Below are positions 19,714-29,378 of a stretch of 64,000 bases of DNA, one piece after another; within the stretch, counting starts at the first letter, position 1, and each line of letters opens with the position of its first letter. This stretch comes from Acidobacteriota bacterium (GTDB taxonomy: Bacteria > Acidobacteriota > Blastocatellia > Pyrinomonadales > Pyrinomonadaceae), in NCBI GenBank assembly GCA_003222975.1, contig QHXN01000014.1, positions 29,642-93,641 of the forward strand, given 5' to 3'. The notes beneath the pieces were generated by a model that did no database searches, had not been told where the DNA came from, and worked only from the letters and a program-made list of their open reading frames with translations. The translations under genes were made by a program, and so were the position numbers.

Positions 19714-20274
19714 AGCTTTCCGAATCGAAGTGAGACTGCCGCCCCGCGTGCTTCCGTCGGGGCAGAGGTCTAGCTACTAAAGAGGCGGGCCGGGGGTTCG
19801 CTGCCTCCATTCGTGTGCGCGATTTTCGTAGGGACGGCGCGCCGTTAACCGCCAGTCTTGTCCACGCGCCTGATGCGGTGCGATCAACTCGCCGGCGAGG
19901 CGATAAGTTTTTCGATCCCGCCGGTGGAGGCGGCTGCGCTCGCCGGGGTTTTTGAGACCGAGCCGCAGCCGGACAGACTAAAGTTTCCACTAAAAGGGTC
20001 GGTTGAAGATATATGAAGAAGGGTTCACTGTCTGTGCGCCGACGTACAGACGACCTTTTTCAAAAGGCCGTGACTGCGTCCAGCGCGGACTCTTATTTCA
20101 CGGTTTTCTAAGATACAGACCGGACGGAGTCTGCCTTCGGGCGGCATGTTGAAGTAGTGAGCGCCGACGAGGAAGGCGACGGGCGGGACGAGGCTCAGCA
20201 CGCTCCTATCCGGCCTTTCTTAGAGTCTTTAGACTACGGCAACTTCTGGAAGCATAAGTTTGCCGCGAGTTTTT

Positions 20275-20313
20275 GGAAGCATCCGTTGGCCGTTACGGCC
20301 AACGGATGCTTCC
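20275..20313. repeat. Near-uninterrupted palindrome (19-1-19)
   Basis: GGAAGCATCCGTTGGCCGT-T-ACGGCCAACGGATGCTTCC. Confidence 0.95.
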
Positions 20314-20327
20314 AGTCACAGCCACTC

Positions 20328-20410
20328 TTAAAAGTTAAGTTTCAATCCGAACTGGAAGCAGTTCGGCTCAGTTCAAAAGCGATCTAACCCTCGAGTTTTC
20401 GCTAGCCTGA
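20328..20410 (-). repeat. Dispersed intergenic repeat, copy 1 (core 20347-20410)
   Basis: Core CCGAACTGGAAGCAGTTCGGCTCAGTTCAAAAGCGATCTAACCCTCGAGTTTTCGCTAGCCTGA matches 61364-61427 with 6 differences in 64 nt; minus strand reads TEPNCFQFGLKLNF-stop. Confidence 0.9.
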
Positions 20411-20694
20411 AACTTAATGGCAGCGTGCTTGGACGGGCGTCGGAGGCCGAAGTCTAAGGATCGGGGGAGACGCCCGTGAGCGCAGAGATTAGCCCTCCGG
20501 CGCGTATCGCAATAAGATTTTCAGGCGTCCGCAGCCCTGCTTGCATCCGGCCTCATTGGCTGCGCCTGTTCGCCGGTTGGGCGGTCAGAGGTTCTCATAC
20601 CTGAAGGGATGACGCGCGTGGTTAATATGTGAAGCCACGTGCGGGCGTGTTTCCGTGAGTCACGGCTGACCCGGATCACCTCGCGTGATACCGG

Positions 20695-21051
20695 TCACGA
20701 CGTGTTGCGGGAGCGACGAAACGCCAGTTTCTGAATCAGCACGCCGGCGACGGCCCCCATTACCGGGGCGAACGGAACTATGTAGATCGTATCCGGGGAT
20801 TTTAATCCGCCCATCGCTAAGGCGACGGTCAAGGCGGTCAGCAGTCCGTATAGCGCACCTAATCCAAGGCCGTGCCACCAGGGGCTTCGAGCCTTCAAAG
20901 ACAGCGCGGTCAGCAGGCTGACTAGGACGCCCCTCATGATCGCCGCCAGCAGCAATTCCGTCCGATTCGGATGCCGCTCCACAGCGAAGGTGCTGAGACC
21001 GGGGAGCGCACCGGTGATGATACCAATGATTAAGACGATAACGAGATTCAT
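20695..21051 (-). CDS. Small integral membrane protein
   Basis: From MNLVIVLIIGIITGALPGLSTFAVE; several hydrophobic segments. Confidence 0.55.
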   Translation of the reverse strand: MNLVIVLIIGIITGALPGLSTFAVERHPNRTELLLAAIMRGVLVSLLTALSLKARSPWWHGLGLGALYGLLTALTVALAMGGLKSPDTIYIVPFAPVMGAVAGVLIQKLAFRRSRNTS

Positions 21052-21132
21052 GCTACCTCCTTTCAAACATTCGTCCAAGGCCACGGCGGATGCCGGCGGT
21101 GCCTTGGCGAATCTGCCGTGCGCCGACCGCGC

Positions 21133-23538
21133 TCATTTGGAGGCTGCCCCGGATTTTCCGGGCACAGCCTTCGTCCGCTTGGCCTCCCCCGAAAGATTCA
21201 GCCTATCGAGATTAATCGTTTCAGGGGCGGAGCCGTTCTCGCGAATAATGTAGCTCCGATCCATTCTGAGGTGTTCGAACGTTTGGGTTCTTCCGGTCGC
21301 GGGCCATGTGACCTCAACCGCACGGATGGAGGTCGCCTGGCCCAACCCGATCTCCTGTTGCAGGCTCGACGAGCCAAAGCTGCCCCCCGTCGAGACGGTG
21401 GAGTAAATATCCCGTATCCCCTCCTTCACGTTTACGCTTATTTTGATGCGCGCCCCGATGGCCGCGCGATTGGAGCGCACGCCTTCGAGCTTAAGTTTAA
21501 CCCAGTGATTCTTATGCCCCGGGTTTAGAAAGAGCGCGCGTTGAAAGGCGTCTCCGGGGTAGACCCCGCCGAATACTGCATAGATGTCTTGGTTGCCGTC
21601 ATTGTCTACATCGCCGAAAGAGACCGCCTGCCCCTTCTGCAAGTGGCCGACCCCGGCGGAGGTGGTCACGTCCTGAAAATATTTCCCCCCGTTATTACGA
21701 AACATCCTGTTCGGCAGCAACGCGCGGTAGTCAAGCCCGCCGGTTCCGAGGTAAAGGTCGGGGTAGCCGTCATTATCCAGGTCTCCATAATTGCCGCCCA
21801 TGCTGAAGAGCGGATGGTGCAGCCCGACTTCGCGGGTCACATCCCTGAAGCTGCCGTCGTGATTATTACGGTAGAGGCGGGGCGTTTCGGCGGTGAAAGG
21901 CCGTCCCAGATAGTCGGCGGTCGCCTGCCCGGCTTGATGGGCGAAATCCTCTATCGAATATCCGGAGACGAAGATGTCGAGCCAGCCGTCGTTGTCGTAG
22001 TCCCAGAACCAGCAGGCGTAGCTCTGAATCGGCTCGCTGACGCCGGCCTGCTCGGTCACGTCCGTAAACTTCCACTGACCGGAGGCATCTTTCCCGTCAT
22101 TACGCATGAGCAGGTTAGGCTCACCCAGACGCGATATGTAGAGGTCAGGCAGGCCATCATTATTGTAGTCCCCCCAGGCGGCCCCCTTCACCCAGCCGAG
22201 TACGCCGAGACCCACTTTGTTCGCCATGTCGGTGAACGTCCCGTCGCCGTTGTTATGAAAAAGCTGGCACGGGCTGAGGTCTTGATAGTCGAAGAAGTAG
22301 ATGGGCTTATTAATGCTTGGGGACGCGGCCAACTCGATGTTGATGCTTAAGGCCCTGTAGGTCGGCATGGACTCGTTGCCGATGAAGAGGTCTATCCAGC
22401 CGTCGTTATCGAAATCGCCCCACACAGCCGTTTGCGAAGGATGCAGGGTCATTAAGCCGGCCTCTTCGGTCACATCCGTAAACGTCCCGTCGCAATTATT
22501 GCGCAGCAGCGAAGGGGGATGATGGCCGATGCGCCCCAGCCACGCGCCCCGGGGTATAAACACATCAACGCACCCGTCGTTGTTATAGTCTGCCGAACTT
22601 ATCTGCAGCCCGCCCGTGATTCCGTTCAATCCGGCCTCCAACGTCCGGTCGCTGAAGGTTCCGTCTCCGTTGTTGTGAAAGTAGCGAAGTTGATCTCGCT
22701 CCTTGTCGAATCCGAGGGATGAGGTCATCACGTCCAGATAACCGTCGCCGTCGAAATCTTCTATCACGCTCCCGCCCGCCAAGGCCGTGACATCCAGGTT
22801 AAGCTGCGGGGCGATGTCCTTAAACCGCTTCATGTCGTAAGCGGACCTGAAAACGCCGGGGGGGATCAGCCAAGGCTTCGGCACCTTCTCGGGGTATTCA
22901 CCGAGTGACATGCAGGCCAGGTTGAGCAGCCAGCGTGAGGTTAAATCGTCAGGGTCTTCCCGCAGTATTTCGAGGTACTCTTTGATAGCCGCCTCCGCCC
23001 CGTCCCTCACCGTGTAGATACCCGAGGCGGCCACGGGCAAGAGGGAAGCGTCGGTATTATGGTGATCGGAATAATTTTCCTGCTGCCCGGCGCGTAGGTA
23101 AGAGACGGCCAACAGCTCGCGGATGTTTTTTAAGAAAGATGGGTCGAAGGGGGCGCTGTTGGCGATCACGGACTTTTTAACCTGCGCCAAGCGTCGCGCG
23201 GCCTCCCGGCTCCTCCCCTGCAGCAGCAAGTCGTAACCCGCCCTCGCCTCAACGATCAGCTCGCCGCGAAAATCAAGCGGCTGCCTGATCTGCCAGAAGT
23301 AGCGTAGCATGCCGGGGTCGGCAAGTCCCGTGTACGAGAGTCTCACCGCTTCCAGGCTCTTCCCGATCTTCTCCAACCGCTCGGACATTCGACGGGTGCT
23401 GGGCGCTTGAGCAGGGCGTTTCGCCCCGCCCTGCTCTTGAACGGCCTGGGCCGAGAGGATCACGCCGAAAAGCAGGACGAGAAGCCCCGCCGGGGCCGGG
23501 CGCGCGGGACGGGGTTTGTTCGCGCTCGATCTGTTCAT
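21133..23538 (-). CDS. CRTAC1-type FG-GAP/VCBS repeat protein with ASPIC/UnbV domain
   Basis: 801 aa; repeated DFDGDGYLDV/DYNNDGLPDLYI/DLDNDGYPDLYLG; C-terminal NHWVKLKLEGVRSNRAAIGARIKI... RAVEVTWPATGRTQTF. Confidence 0.92.
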   Translation of the reverse strand: MNRSSANKPRPARPAPAGLLVLLFGVILSAQAVQEQGGAKRPAQAPSTRRMSERLEKIGKSLEAVRLSYTGLADPGMLRYFWQIRQPLDFRGELIVEARAGYDLLLQGRSREAARRLAQVKKSVIANSAPFDPSFLKNIRELLAVSYLRAGQQENYSDHHNTDASLLPVAASGIYTVRDGAEAAIKEYLEILREDPDDLTSRWLLNLACMSLGEYPEKVPKPWLIPPGVFRSAYDMKRFKDIAPQLNLDVTALAGGSVIEDFDGDGYLDVMTSSLGFDKERDQLRYFHNNGDGTFSDRTLEAGLNGITGGLQISSADYNNDGCVDVFIPRGAWLGRIGHHPPSLLRNNCDGTFTDVTEEAGLMTLHPSQTAVWGDFDNDGWIDLFIGNESMPTYRALSINIELAASPSINKPIYFFDYQDLSPCQLFHNNGDGTFTDMANKVGLGVLGWVKGAAWGDYNNDGLPDLYISRLGEPNLLMRNDGKDASGQWKFTDVTEQAGVSEPIQSYACWFWDYDNDGWLDIFVSGYSIEDFAHQAGQATADYLGRPFTAETPRLYRNNHDGSFRDVTREVGLHHPLFSMGGNYGDLDNDGYPDLYLGTGGLDYRALLPNRMFRNNGGKYFQDVTTSAGVGHLQKGQAVSFGDVDNDGNQDIYAVFGGVYPGDAFQRALFLNPGHKNHWVKLKLEGVRSNRAAIGARIKISVNVKEGIRDIYSTVSTGGSFGSSSLQQEIGLGQATSIRAVEVTWPATGRTQTFEHLRMDRSYIIRENGSAPETINLDRLNLSGEAKRTKAVPGKSGAASK

Positions 23539-23637
23539 CTCAATCTCACGCGGGCGCTGGCGGCGCTCCGCCTTCGGGCGACGGACGACTTCTGGCAGGC
23601 TACTTGAGCTTTACATGGCTTCGCGCGTGGCGGCACA

Positions 23638-25680
23638 TTACGGCCATTCGCCGACGGTAAAAATGCCGTTGCCCTCCGTCCCTCCGTAGATTGCCGTCGG
23701 ATCATGCGGGTCGACGGCCAGGGTCAAGACATAATGTGCGGTCACTAGCGTCTTAACTCCCACCCAGGTTTTTCCCGCATCCTGGCTCTTAAAGACGCCT
23801 TGGTCGGTGCCCGCGTAAACCGTCCGGGCGTCCTTGGGATCAAAGGCCAGGGAGAGGACCCAGTGGTTGCCCAGCGCAGTGGCGGACCAACTCTTTCCCT
23901 TGTCTGTGCTTTTGAAGACCCCGCCGCTCGTCGAGGCGTCGGAGAAATCCCCGGAACCGACATAGAGTGTGCCGGAATCCTGGGGGTCAATTATCAAGGC
24001 CCTGACGCGCCGATCCGTCAATCCGGTGTTTACCTCTGACCAGGTTTTAGTGCCGTCGCTGCTCTTGAAAACTCCGCCGTCCGTCCCGGCGTAAACCGTC
24101 TCCGAGTCGTTGGGATCAACCGCCAGCACGAAGATGGGTCGCGGATGCATCAACTGTTGAATGGGGGTCACGCCGGCGACGTTCTCGTTGATCGCCCCGC
24201 GGCTGACGTCGGCCCAGGTCGCGCCTCGGTCCGTGCTCCTGAAAATTCCGCCGCCGTCCGTGCCGACGTAGACCGTGCCGTCACGGTGCGGGTCAATCGC
24301 GAGCGAGAAGACGCGCCGCCGGATGGTTCCCGCGCCGATCTGGACCCAGCTTCGCCCGCCGTCAGTGCTCTTGAAGACGCCCCCGGCTGAGCCGAGGAAC
24401 TGCTCTTGCGCGCCGACGTAGAGCGTCATCGGGTCTGTCGGGTCCACGACGAGAGCTTTGATGACAGGGTTGCGCAGGCCCGTGTTGATACTGGCCCAGT
24501 TCCGCCCCCTGTCGGCGCTCTTGAAGACTCCGGCACCCGCCGTCCCGGCATACAGCGTAGCCGAATTCCGTGGATCAACGGCCACCGCGAATACTACTTG
24601 GTTGGCGAGCGGAGCCGGAACCGCCCGCCAGCTTTGCCCGCCGTCGGTGCTCCTAAAGACACCGCCGCCCAGCGTCCCGGCATAAATAGTCTGCGGGTGT
24701 TGCGGGTCAATGCTGAGAGGCCAAACGATTCTATTGCTCAACCCGGCGCTGGCCTCCGACCAGTGCTGCCCCCGGTCAGAACTCAGAAAGACCCCTTCGC
24801 CCGTGCCTGCGTAAACGGTCTTGGGATCGCTCGGGCCGACCGTCAGCGAGAAGACGAGTTGCTGGGACAAAGTGTTCGTCGGCGGAGCCCAGTGCCTGCA
24901 TCCGTCGTCACTCTTGAAAATTCCTCCGCTCGTCCCGGCATAAACCGTCGCGGGATTATCCGGGGCGACCGCTAACGAGTAAATCCGGCGGTTTGTCAGG
25001 CCCTCGTTGCTCTCAGACCAGCGGACGCCGCCGTCCTCGCTCTTAAAGACCCCCCCGCCGAATGTTCCGGCATACAGCGTCTGCGTGTGATGCGGGTCAA
25101 CGGCGAGGGGCCAGATTACTAGGTTGGTTAGTCCGTCACTGGCTTTCGACCAAGTGCGCGCCCCGTCGGTACTCTTGAAGACCCCGCCGCCCGCCGTCCC
25201 GGCATACAGCGTGCCCGGAGACCGCGGATCGGGAACCAGCGACCAGACATCGCGGGTAGTTAACCCCGCGTCGGCCTCTGACCAGCTATTCGCCCCGTCC
25301 GTGCTTTTGTAAATGCCAACGTGCGTCCCAGCATAGATGACTCGCGAATCCGCGGGATCAATTACCAACGGCATTACGGTCAAGTCATTCAGCCCCGTGT
25401 TCGCAGGCGTCCAGTTACGGCCCCCGTCGGCGCTCTTGATGATGCCGCCGCCGTGGAGGCCAACATAGATGGTGTCGGTACGACGAGGGTCAATCGCGAT
25501 GCTGAAAGCCCAGCCCCCCGGCGGGCCGGAGCACCCCGGGCTCGGCGGCCCGCCTGCCGGGCCGCCACCCGTCGCGCCGGCTGTCCGCGCTGTCCCGCCG
25601 CATAACCCGACCGTTAAAAGTCCCACTAACAAGGCACCGAGTAACGCTCGGACGGATGTTTTTTCGTGCACGACGTACAC
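23638..25680 (-). CDS. Exported BNR/Ycf48-like beta-propeller repeat protein
   Basis: 680 aa; about 13 repeats of GGVFKSTDGGRSW...GLTNxxVxxLxVDPxxxxTLYAGT. Confidence 0.88.
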   Translation of the reverse strand: MYVVHEKTSVRALLGALLVGLLTVGLCGGTARTAGATGGGPAGGPPSPGCSGPPGGWAFSIAIDPRRTDTIYVGLHGGGIIKSADGGRNWTPANTGLNDLTVMPLVIDPADSRVIYAGTHVGIYKSTDGANSWSEADAGLTTRDVWSLVPDPRSPGTLYAGTAGGGVFKSTDGARTWSKASDGLTNLVIWPLAVDPHHTQTLYAGTFGGGVFKSEDGGVRWSESNEGLTNRRIYSLAVAPDNPATVYAGTSGGIFKSDDGCRHWAPPTNTLSQQLVFSLTVGPSDPKTVYAGTGEGVFLSSDRGQHWSEASAGLSNRIVWPLSIDPQHPQTIYAGTLGGGVFRSTDGGQSWRAVPAPLANQVVFAVAVDPRNSATLYAGTAGAGVFKSADRGRNWASINTGLRNPVIKALVVDPTDPMTLYVGAQEQFLGSAGGVFKSTDGGRSWVQIGAGTIRRRVFSLAIDPHRDGTVYVGTDGGGIFRSTDRGATWADVSRGAINENVAGVTPIQQLMHPRPIFVLAVDPNDSETVYAGTDGGVFKSSDGTKTWSEVNTGLTDRRVRALIIDPQDSGTLYVGSGDFSDASTSGGVFKSTDKGKSWSATALGNHWVLSLAFDPKDARTVYAGTDQGVFKSQDAGKTWVGVKTLVTAHYVLTLAVDPHDPTAIYGGTEGNGIFTVGEWP

Positions 25681-25796
25681 TCCCTCGCTTGTCGCGCAAG
25701 CCGGACGAGCGTCGCCAAGCTTCCGCGGTTCCCCAGCCTTATACAGCCGCCCTCGCCGCTGCAGAAGACGGCGGCAACGAAGCCCCTCCCATACGA

Positions 25797-28094
25797 TCAG
25801 AAGTACCAGGCGAAGGCGACGCTGCCGAGATGATTTCTGGTGGGACTCGGATAAAAATAGCCTCCGAATCTATCGTTGACCACGATGTAGGAGGAGTATT
25901 GATCGTTGAACAGATTGTTCACGCGGTAGAGTAGCCGCAGGCTGAACCGTTTGAAGTAGCGGTCGTAGCCCCCGTACCAGTTCGCCACCTGGTAACTATT
26001 ATTTGCCACCGTGTTGGCGTCGTCGGCGAAAATTTTTCCGACCGCCTGCAAATCCAATCCGCTGTACAGACCTGAGTGGTGCGCGTACCTCAGGCTTGCG
26101 AAGAGGCGATTGACGGGGATGCCAGGGATCCTTCTCCCGCTGAAGTCCCCGAAGCCGTTGACGAATCTTCTGTAATAAAAGTCGGAGTAAGTATACCCGA
26201 CTCGCAGGCTCAGATCCTTGTAGAGGTTGGCTCCTCCGCCCAGCTCCAACCCGTTGTGTATCGCCTGCGCGGCGTTGATGAAGGTCTCCTGCGGAAAGCC
26301 GATCCCAGTCGGGACGATCTCGTCATTCACCCGCAACCGGAAGAGAGAGAAATTGAGGTAGACTTTCCGCGGCAGGGTGTAGAGCCCGCCGATCTCGTAG
26401 CTGGTTGAACGCTCCGGCCTGAGGTCAGGATTCAGTCCGCCCTTACCCTGCGGGTTCCGGCCAATCTCGGTGATCGTCGGCGGGTCGAACCCGGTGCTGA
26501 CGTTCGAGTAGAGCGAGAACGCCGGCTTGAAATGATAGGTCGCGCCGAACTGGTAGCTTAGTTTATCGAACAATCTCTCCCCGGAATCGTTGCCGTCGGT
26601 GAGCAGAAAGTCATCTATCCGGACGTGGACGCGCGAGTAGTTCAGCCCTATCCTGAAATCAAGCTTCTCGGTGATCCTCATGCTGTCAAGGAGGTAGAGG
26701 CCCGTGTTGTAGAGCCTACGGGTCTCGTCTCGCTGAACGCCGGCGCCCTTCGTCCCGGCGTTATTGTCGAAATCCTTTCTGGCCTCGTGATCATGCTGAA
26801 GTTCCGCGCCGAGGGTAAAAGTGTTCTTCGTCTTTCCGACCGCCCGCTTGAAGGAGTACCTCACGTCGCCGCCGAAGGAGTTTCTCTGCCCGTTGAGAAA
26901 GACGAAAGGGACCGGGACCTGAAAATTGAGGTGGCGGAAGTAGAACATGGCCGACAGAGACTTGTCATCACCCCACTGCCGATTGAAGTTCGTCCCGAAT
27001 TGCTCACGCGTGATGTTGCTCTGCGCGTCGAAGAGTTTGAAGAGGAAGCTGGCCTGTCGGCGGTCGGCCCGCAACTCCGCGGCGGACAAATTGCCGGGCA
27101 ACTGGCTCGCCGTGTCCGCCGTCCTGAAGAAGAAGGTCAGCCCGGAGCGCTCCCCCAGCTTCAGGTCGAGGCGGCTGTTGAGGTGGTAGGCGCGCAAGTT
27201 TTCGTGCTCGCGGTAGCCATCTTTGTCGGTGCGGGTAAAATTCAGGAGGTAATTGAGGCGCTTATAATTCCCCGATAGCTTGCCCTGGTTTTTCCAGAAG
27301 CCATAACTACCGAAGAGGGTCTTGGCCTCGATGAAGGGTACGGCGGAGCCTTTTTCCGTAATCACGTTGACGACGCCGCTCGAGCTGGCCCCATACTGCG
27401 CCGCCATAGGCCCTTTTACAATTTCCAGTCTCTCGGCGGAGTCCAGATCAATGCCCGTCAGGTCGGAGGTCTCGCCGGTTGAGTCGCTTTCGGGGATGCC
27501 GTCAACCAGCATCCTGATACTCCTGATTCCGAAGCTGGTGTTGAGACCCCGCCCGCGAATCGAAATCCTGACTTCCTGCGTTTCAGCCTGACTCTCGGCT
27601 TTGACCCCGGGAATTTCATTCAGCGCCTCGTCCAGCCCGACGGCCTTGGTCACTGCGAGCTCCCGGTCCGTGATTACGCCGACGCTCTGGGTGAGATCTT
27701 CCATCGGCTCCGGCTGGCCGCTGGCCGTGACGATCACCTCCTCTCTCAGCACCGGCTCGACGACCATCAGAAATTCGACCGGCCTCGACTCCTGCTCGGA
27801 GACCTTAACGCGCTCCTTCAAAGTTTTATAACCGAACGCGGAGATTTCCACCGAATAAGTCCCCACCGGCAGGCCGGGGAAACTGAAATCTCCCGCCGCG
27901 TCAACCTCAGCAGTCTTTCCGATCTCGACGATGGTGACGGTCGCGCGGGCGACGGGGGTGCGTCCGTGGGCATCAAGCACTTTGCCGACGAGTTTGCCGG
28001 TTCTGACCGCCGCGCCGGCCGCGGCGGAAAAACTCGCGGACGCTAAACAGAAGGCGAGCGCAATCAGGCGGGAGGCGATCCTTTTTCTGTTCAT
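25797..28094 (-). CDS. TonB-dependent receptor with carboxypeptidase-regulatory-like N-terminal domain
   Basis: KLVGKVLDAHGRTPVARATVTIVE; plug ITDRELAVTKAVGLDEALNEIPGVKAES... RSIRMLVDGIPESD; aromatic C-terminus NHLGSVAFAWYF. Confidence 0.92.
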   Translation of the reverse strand: MNRKRIASRLIALAFCLASASFSAAAGAAVRTGKLVGKVLDAHGRTPVARATVTIVEIGKTAEVDAAGDFSFPGLPVGTYSVEISAFGYKTLKERVKVSEQESRPVEFLMVVEPVLREEVIVTASGQPEPMEDLTQSVGVITDRELAVTKAVGLDEALNEIPGVKAESQAETQEVRISIRGRGLNTSFGIRSIRMLVDGIPESDSTGETSDLTGIDLDSAERLEIVKGPMAAQYGASSSGVVNVITEKGSAVPFIEAKTLFGSYGFWKNQGKLSGNYKRLNYLLNFTRTDKDGYREHENLRAYHLNSRLDLKLGERSGLTFFFRTADTASQLPGNLSAAELRADRRQASFLFKLFDAQSNITREQFGTNFNRQWGDDKSLSAMFYFRHLNFQVPVPFVFLNGQRNSFGGDVRYSFKRAVGKTKNTFTLGAELQHDHEARKDFDNNAGTKGAGVQRDETRRLYNTGLYLLDSMRITEKLDFRIGLNYSRVHVRIDDFLLTDGNDSGERLFDKLSYQFGATYHFKPAFSLYSNVSTGFDPPTITEIGRNPQGKGGLNPDLRPERSTSYEIGGLYTLPRKVYLNFSLFRLRVNDEIVPTGIGFPQETFINAAQAIHNGLELGGGANLYKDLSLRVGYTYSDFYYRRFVNGFGDFSGRRIPGIPVNRLFASLRYAHHSGLYSGLDLQAVGKIFADDANTVANNSYQVANWYGGYDRYFKRFSLRLLYRVNNLFNDQYSSYIVVNDRFGGYFYPSPTRNHLGSVAFAWYF

Positions 28095-28173
28095 CGTAGT
28101 CTCCTCACGAGGGTCAGGCCCAGTCCGCTTCATCTGGAAAGTTGCGCCGACCGCGGCGGCGGGCACCAGTTTA

Positions 28174-29286
28174 TCAATACACGTGGATGACGTTACGGCG
28201 AAGCGTGGTCTGATCTCCGGTGGTAATCCTGAGGCTGTATTCTTTAGCTGCGACCTCAGGCAAAGTGATTCTCGCGGACAAAAAGATGTTGGCCGTCAGC
28301 AACCTCACGTCGCTCGCCTGGATCGGACTACCGCCTTCATCGCCCGAAGGTATGAGTTCGACTTCGGAGTCTGGCGCGAAACCGGTCCCCACGATTCTTA
28401 AGGGGAGCGTACCCTTCAGCTCGCGCAACTTTTCGACGGGAAGGCTCTGAGGGTAGATGGCAAAGATCCTCGGCTTCGGCAAATCCTCGACGAAGACGTT
28501 AGCCGAGAGGTTGGGATTGTCAGGGCTGATGCGCGCCCAAGGGTCATGCGGCGTGAGGGCGAACTCCTGCTCTTTCCCTCCGCTACGAATTTTCGTGAGG
28601 CCGGAAATTTGGCCCTGAGCGTCAATCTTCAAGATCAGCTCGACTTCCTGCAAGCCGGCTAATCGTGAGATGTCCACGCGGTCGAGGACGACCTCGTCCC
28701 ATGCCGCGCGCCCTTGGCGTTGAAGGCTGACCGAGTCCTTTTGCAGAGACAGGGAGGCCAGCGCCCCCATCGTTGCCATGTCCCCGATGCCGATTTTGAG
28801 CCTCTCGTGGCCGCGCAGGACGGGCGCACAGATTCTGGCCGAAAGCACCAGGTCGCCGAACGTCTCAGCCCCGGAGAAGGCCAAGAGACCGCGCTCGTCC
28901 ACCGGCAGGATGAACTTGGCGACGAAAGTACCGTAGGCGTTGACGGTATCGGTCTGGTCTATCTTGAGGGCGCCGCCCCTGACGTTGAGCCCGTTAATGC
29001 GACCGAGGCTGAGAAAGTAGCCCCCCGCCCCGGCGGGCTTGCCGCCGATCTCCGGAGGCTGGAATCTGCCGTCCCGGTCGAAGGAATCCCTAAGAATTAG
29101 GCGGCCTCTGGAGGAGAGTGAAAGTTCGTCGATTAAGAAGCTGAAAGGCACCGGCTCGACTGCCGTATCGGACGTCTCATCCGCCGGCGCAGCCCGCGCT
29201 CCCCGCGTGGGCTGCGCGGGGCCGAGCGGGACAGAGCCGACCAGCAGCCACGCGAGCAGCAGGCCCAGATGTTTCGTTCGTCTCAT
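28174..29286 (-). CDS. Exported protein with C-terminal IPT/TIG-like domain
   Basis: Start at MRRTKHLGLLLAWLLVGSVPLG; PKPRIFAIYPQSLPVEKLRELKGTLPLRIVGTGFAPDSEVELIPSG. Paralog of 31575..32855. Confidence 0.6.
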   Translation of the reverse strand: MRRTKHLGLLLAWLLVGSVPLGPAQPTRGARAAPADETSDTAVEPVPFSFLIDELSLSSRGRLILRDSFDRDGRFQPPEIGGKPAGAGGYFLSLGRINGLNVRGGALKIDQTDTVNAYGTFVAKFILPVDERGLLAFSGAETFGDLVLSARICAPVLRGHERLKIGIGDMATMGALASLSLQKDSVSLQRQGRAAWDEVVLDRVDISRLAGLQEVELILKIDAQGQISGLTKIRSGGKEQEFALTPHDPWARISPDNPNLSANVFVEDLPKPRIFAIYPQSLPVEKLRELKGTLPLRIVGTGFAPDSEVELIPSGDEGGSPIQASDVRLLTANIFLSARITLPEVAAKEYSLRITTGDQTTLRRNVIHVY

Positions 29287-29378
29287 GGTACTCGCGTCCG
29301 GATCGTTCACGGCGCTCAGGCCGCGCCCGAAGAGTGCGGGCTTTGTCGAAATCACAGACGGCCCGCCGTTCGGGGCGG

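Noticed and set aside
20157-20387. 76-aa ORF spanning the palindrome and dispersed repeat copy 1
   Set aside because: Its sequence (NFWKHKFAASFWKHPLAVTANGCFQ) simply translates the inverted repeats; no protein-like features.
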